The position numbers were made by a program, and so were the translations under genes. Under the pieces are notes generated by a model. The model made no database searches. It was given only the letters and a program-made list of their open reading frames with translations, and was not told where the DNA came from. Below are positions 12,368-15,167 of a stretch of 15,167 bases of DNA, in pieces. Numbering within the stretch: position 1 is the first letter of the stretch; each line of letters starts with the position of its first letter. This DNA is from an uncultured Clostridia bacterium (GTDB taxonomy: Bacteria; Bacillota; Clostridia; Christensenellales; UBA1242): positions 1-15,167 of the forward strand of contig CANQRC010000021.1 in assembly GCA_947626155.1 (NCBI GenBank), given 5' to 3'.

Positions 12368-14539
12368 TTAACTCAAATTGTTTGGGTTGACCTCAAAAAA
12401 GACGGAACTTTTCGCTTTTGGGTCAACTGTAAGAAAGACTTTTTTCTCTATTTCGTCAGCCTTTTCAAGTTTAAATCTCATCATGATTTGATAGCGAAAT
12501 TTGTTTTTAATCTTGTTCAGCGGCGCTTTCATAACGTCCAAATAGACAAAGTCGTCGGGATATTGCTCCTTAATCTTCTTCACTTCATTATAACACATCT
12601 TGCACTCATTTGCCACAACTTTTTCGTCCTCATGAGAAAATAAAATCCTCAAAATGCGCGCGTAAGGCGGAAAATTGGTCACTTTTCTAAGATTTGCCTC
12701 CTTTTTGAAGAAGCCTTTGTAGTCATAATTTGTGGCGAATCTATAAACAAAATGCTTTGGGCTGTAAGTTTGCAAAATCACCCTGCCCTGCTTGGCACTT
12801 CGCCCCGCCCTGCCAGAAACCTGGGTGATAAGTTGGAACGTTCTTTCAATTGAGCGATAATCTGACTGATACAAACTTTGGTCAGCGTCCACAATCCCCA
12901 CAAGCAAAACATCCTCAAAATCATGCCCTTTCGCAATCATCTGCGTTCCAACAAGGATGCCCGGTTTTGCGTTTCTAAACTCGTTCAAAATTGTGCGGTG
13001 GCCGTTTTTTCGCGAAGTTGTGTCGTTGTCCATTCTAAAAATTGGCACGCCCGGAAAGAGGGATTTCAGTTCCTCCACAACCCTTTCCGTTCCCACTGCG
13101 CCCTGTTTGATATCGCGGCTGCCACAACTTGGGCAAACATCCAGCGCCTTGAAACGCTTTCCGCAGTAGTGACATTTCAAGCGGTTTTCATACACGTGAT
13201 AAACCAGCGAAACGTCACAGTCGGAGCATTTTGCAACATATCCACACTGCCTACACCTCTGAAAAGAGGAAAACCCGCGCCTGTTGATAAAAATCATGGC
13301 CTGTTTTTTCTCTTCAATGATGTTTTTAAGTTCATAAATAAGTGGAATGGAAAAAATCTTGTTGTTGCCTTGCCTCATTTCCATCAGCATATCCACAACC
13401 ACAATCTTTGGCATTTCCATTCCATTCACGCGAACGGGCATTTCCACAAGTTGATACTCCCCGTCAATGGCCTTTGCGTAACTTTCAATTGACGGCGTGG
13501 CGCTGCCCAAAACAAGCGTGCAGTTGTTGTAAGCGCGCCTAAAAAGCGCAATGTCGTGTGTGTCATAGCGCGGATTTGTCTCGGAAACATAACTTTGCTC
13601 ATGCTCTTCGTCAATGATAATTATGCCCACATTTTCAATTGGCGAAAAAATTGCCGAGCGCGCCCCCACAACCACTTTTGCCTCGCCAAAGAAAATTCTC
13701 TTCCACTCGTCGAACCTCTCTCCGGCGGAAAGCCCACTGTGAATAAGCGCAACTTGCTCGCCAAAGCGCGAGCGGAACGACGCAAGAACCTGTGGCGTCA
13801 GCGAAATTTCCGGCACAAGCATAATGGCGCTCTTGCCTTTTGAAAGCGCCCTTTCAATCAAATTCATGTAAACTTCGGTTTTTCCGCTGCCCGTCACGCC
13901 GTGCAAAAGGTAGGTTTTGTTTTCAGTTATTGTGTCAACCGCTCTCTGTTGAAGCGGCGTAAGTTTTCTTTCCTGCTTTTCAATCACATCAAATTCAGGC
14001 GTGCGGTTGTGCTGCTGCATCCAAATTTTAACCGTTCCGCCCTTCACAAGCGCCGAAAGTGGCGCGTAGCCAAACTTATTTGAAAGTTCAGAAAACTCCA
14101 CCTGCCCACGCTCTTGAAGATAAGATACAATTTCAAGTTGTTTTTTTGCGCGCGCCGACGGCATAACAAAATTGTCGCTCAACGAACACATCCTCACAAC
14201 AAGTTCCTTGATTTTGTCCGTTCTCATCTCACTTGGCAAAAATAGCCTCAAAACGCTTGCAAGTTTAAGGTGCAATTTGTCCGCCATGTAAAACATCAGC
14301 GCAAGCATTTCCTTTTTTAAACAAGCAAAGTCTTCCACCGTGCGCAAAATTGGCTTAACTTTTGCCTCGTCAAAACTGCAATTTTCGCTGATGTCCACCA
14401 CAAAGCCCTGAAGAGAGCGGCTGCCAAATGGCACAATAACCCTCATCCCCACTTTTACATCCAAATCTTTGGGGATTGAGTATTCAAACTCTCTGTCAAG
14501 CGCCTTGGCATCTTGGTCAATTATAATTTTAGCAAACAA
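12368..14539 (-). CDS. priA: primosomal protein N' (replication restart helicase)
   Basis: 3'-5' DNA helicase that recognises stalled forks and reloads the replisome. The 723 residues match the family. The order is: an N-terminal DNA-binding region (1-100), a winged-helix-like linker, Walker A GVTGSGKT at 214-221, Walker B DEEH at 310-313, motif III SAT at 346-348, eight zinc-binding cysteines in four pairs (429/432, 438/441, 456/459, 469/472), and motif VI QVSGRAGR near 600. The start is a TTG at 14539, directly after AGAGGTGG; no in-frame ATG is close enough. A terminator hairpin and an overlapping promoter lie immediately upstream (14551-14606). It leads the priA-def-fmt-rlmN-rsgA-rpe operon. 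The coaBC gene that often precedes priA in this cluster is absent. Confidence 0.96.
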   Translation of the reverse strand: MFAKIIIDQDAKALDREFEYSIPKDLDVKVGMRVIVPFGSRSLQGFVVDISENCSFDEAKVKPILRTVEDFACLKKEMLALMFYMADKLHLKLASVLRLFLPSEMRTDKIKELVVRMCSLSDNFVMPSARAKKQLEIVSYLQERGQVEFSELSNKFGYAPLSALVKGGTVKIWMQQHNRTPEFDVIEKQERKLTPLQQRAVDTITENKTYLLHGVTGSGKTEVYMNLIERALSKGKSAIMLVPEISLTPQVLASFRSRFGEQVALIHSGLSAGERFDEWKRIFFGEAKVVVGARSAIFSPIENVGIIIIDEEHEQSYVSETNPRYDTHDIALFRRAYNNCTLVLGSATPSIESYAKAIDGEYQLVEMPVRVNGMEMPKIVVVDMLMEMRQGNNKIFSIPLIYELKNIIEEKKQAMIFINRRGFSSFQRCRQCGYVAKCSDCDVSLVYHVYENRLKCHYCGKRFKALDVCPSCGSRDIKQGAVGTERVVEELKSLFPGVPIFRMDNDTTSRKNGHRTILNEFRNAKPGILVGTQMIAKGHDFEDVLLVGIVDADQSLYQSDYRSIERTFQLITQVSGRAGRSAKQGRVILQTYSPKHFVYRFATNYDYKGFFKKEANLRKVTNFPPYARILRILFSHEDEKVVANECKMCYNEVKKIKEQYPDDFVYLDVMKAPLNKIKNKFRYQIMMRFKLEKADEIEKKVFLTVDPKAKSSVFFEVNPNNLS

Positions 14540-14550
14540 AAGCCACCTCT

Positions 14551-14581
14551 AAAAAAAATTCTACTGATTTTCAGTAGAATT
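14551..14581 (-). terminator. intrinsic terminator between rpoZ and priA
   Basis: Perfect 11-bp stem AATTCTACTGA / TCAGTAGAATT (14557-14567 with 14571-14581), 3-nt loop, and a run of eight T on the minus strand (14551-14558). It lies directly before the priA ribosome binding site (14542-14549), so it would end rpoZ transcripts or set their read-through into priA. Confidence 0.8.
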
Positions 14582-14606
14582 ATATCACACAATTTTGGTT
14601 TCTCAA
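14579..14606 (-). promoter_or_regulatory. priA operon promoter, overlapping the terminator
   Basis: Minus strand: -35 TTGAGA (14601-14606), 16-bp spacer, extended -10 TGATATAAT (box 14579-14584). The last three bases of the -10 box are the first bases of the terminator's upstream arm. The predicted +1 (near 14572) lies past most of that arm, so RNA from this promoter could not form the terminator. Confidence 0.7.
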
Positions 14607-14611
14607 AGCGA

Positions 14612-14815
14612 TTAGTCGTCAATGTCGCTTGGAACAATTTTCCCTTCATAAATTTCGTCAAGAGCAATTGAAATAGACTTTTTGTCGGCAGTTGCAAGTT
14701 CTGCTCTTCTGGTTGTTTCAATTTCCTTAGCGCGTTTTGCGGCAAGAATAGACAAAACATATTTGTTTCCGCCAGCTCTTTTGGCAAGTTCATCAATAGG
14801 TGGTTCAATCATCAT
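14612..14815 (-). CDS. rpoZ: RNA polymerase omega subunit
   Basis: Small subunit that helps fold and hold the beta' subunit of RNA polymerase. The 67 residues from ATG 14815 are the normal length. The core reads PPIDELAKRAGGNKYVLSI, followed by AAKRAKEI; this is the usual omega signature (xRYxLxxxxAKRAR), and the helix through ALDEIYEGKI follows. Two adjacent ATGs (14815 and 14812) are possible starts; the first is used. An AAAGGAG site lies about 11 nt upstream, a little far, with AGGG closer in. It has its own promoter and is followed by a terminator before priA. The gmk gene usually found upstream is not recognisable in the 350 bp that remain. Confidence 0.93.
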   Translation of the reverse strand: MMIEPPIDELAKRAGGNKYVLSILAAKRAKEIETTRRAELATADKKSISIALDEIYEGKIVPSDIDD

Positions 14816-14843
14816 AACCCTAAAATCTCCTTTAATGCAAAGC

Positions 14844-14872
14844 ATTTTAACACAAAAAAGCCAAAATGTAAA
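14844..14872 (-). promoter_or_regulatory. rpoZ promoter
   Basis: Minus strand: -35 TTTACA (14867-14872), 17-bp spacer, extended -10 TGTTAAAAT (box 14844-14849). Upstream, 14873-14912 is a run of A and T tracts that could act as an UP element and also forms a small CAAATTT/AAATTTG stem. Confidence 0.68.
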
Positions 14873-14938
14873 GCCTTTTTAGCAAATTTATTAAAAATTT
14901 GTTTTTCCAAACCCTCCGCCGCCATTCCCCTCACCGCT

Positions 14939-15103
14939 GTCATCCTTTCTCTATGCTGTCATTCTGAACGGAACGCAGTGGAGTGAAAAATCTCATCCCG
15001 TTGCCTTCTACCCTCCGCTGTCATCCTGCATTGCGAAGCAATCTCGCTGACGGGCCCTCGGGTGTTGGCGCTGCGAAGCGTAGCGTAGCCGAAGGATCTC
15101 AAA
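14939..15103. repeat. second cluster of the GTCATYCTGAA...GGATCTC repeats
   Basis: Members of the family at 7945-8150, more degraded: a stub at 14939-14946 (GTCATCCT), a near-complete half-site at 14958-14994 (GTCATTCTGAACGGAACGC, ending AAAAATCTC), a shortened one at 15020-15045 (GTCATCCTGCATTGCGAAGC, ending ATCTC), and the right part of another at 15071-15103 (GCGAAGCGTAGCGTAGCC, ending GAAGGATCTC). Here all copies have the same orientation, unlike the alternating copies near 8 kb. No gene is seen between 14816 and 15106. Confidence 0.75.
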
Positions 15104-15106
15104 CAA

Positions 15107-15166
15107 TTAAGAAATTTCAACTGCATTTCGTTCAAAGGACAGTGTGTGGACAAGCTTTAAAATCAG
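15107..15166 (-). CDS. possible 3' end of a gene cut by the window edge
   Basis: One minus-strand frame is open from the window edge to a TAA at 15107-15109 and reads LILKLVHTLSFERNAVEIS. Nothing in these 19 residues identifies a family, and they do not look like the end of gmk, the expected neighbour. The stretch may simply be non-coding. Confidence 0.2.
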   Translation of the reverse strand: MILKLVHTLSFERNAVEIS

Positions 15167-15167
15167 C

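Noticed and set aside
14959..15153. 64-codon minus-strand frame upstream of rpoZ
   Set aside because: It runs through the repeat cluster, has no ribosome binding site and no recognisable domain.

Overview
This window looks like chromosomal DNA from a low-GC Gram-positive bacterium, most likely an uncultured clostridial member of the Bacillota. The basis is gene content and order (rpoZ, priA, def, fmt, rlmN, rsgA and rpe in one direction), AAGGAG-type ribosome binding sites, TGA used as a stop (glmM, rpe), and strong extended -10 promoters. The taxonomic placement is inference; no rRNA is present. Every gene except glmM is on the minus strand.

Region by region. (a) 1-1331: the N-terminal half of pyruvate phosphate dikinase, cut by the window edge. 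(b) 1433-2014: the ribosome-assembly GTPase EngB. (c) 2062-3407: a two-gene unit, a PlsC-like acyltransferase followed by a GtrA-like membrane protein. (d) 3555-4856: glmM on the plus strand, converging on a MarR-type regulator (4872-5285) that lies downstream of a metallo-beta-lactamase-fold hydrolase (5353-6132). (e) 6181-7121: a small PH-like protein of unknown function and an RBBP9/YdeN-type alpha/beta hydrolase. (f) 7122-8380: tRNA-Glu(CUC) with a clear promoter, a lone holin-like membrane protein, and two non-coding blocks full of hairpins and dispersed repeats. (g) 8380-14815: rpoZ, then a tightly packed priA-def-fmt-rlmN-rsgA-rpe operon. Most of these genes serve translation (formyl-Met synthesis and removal, 23S rRNA/tRNA methylation, 30S maturation); priA serves replication restart and rpe the pentose phosphate pathway. 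(h) 14816-15167: the rpoZ promoter and a second cluster of the repeats seen near 8 kb.

No CRISPR array, transposase, defence island or obviously new multi-gene system is visible. The coding content is mostly housekeeping. The interesting signals lie between genes: two genes whose -10 box sits exactly 6 nt before an ATG with no ribosome binding site (predicted leaderless mRNAs); stop codons repeatedly embedded in terminator hairpins; a priA promoter overlapping a terminator so that its own transcript would lack the 5' stem arm; and tandem palindromic repeats whose outer stems show paired base changes.
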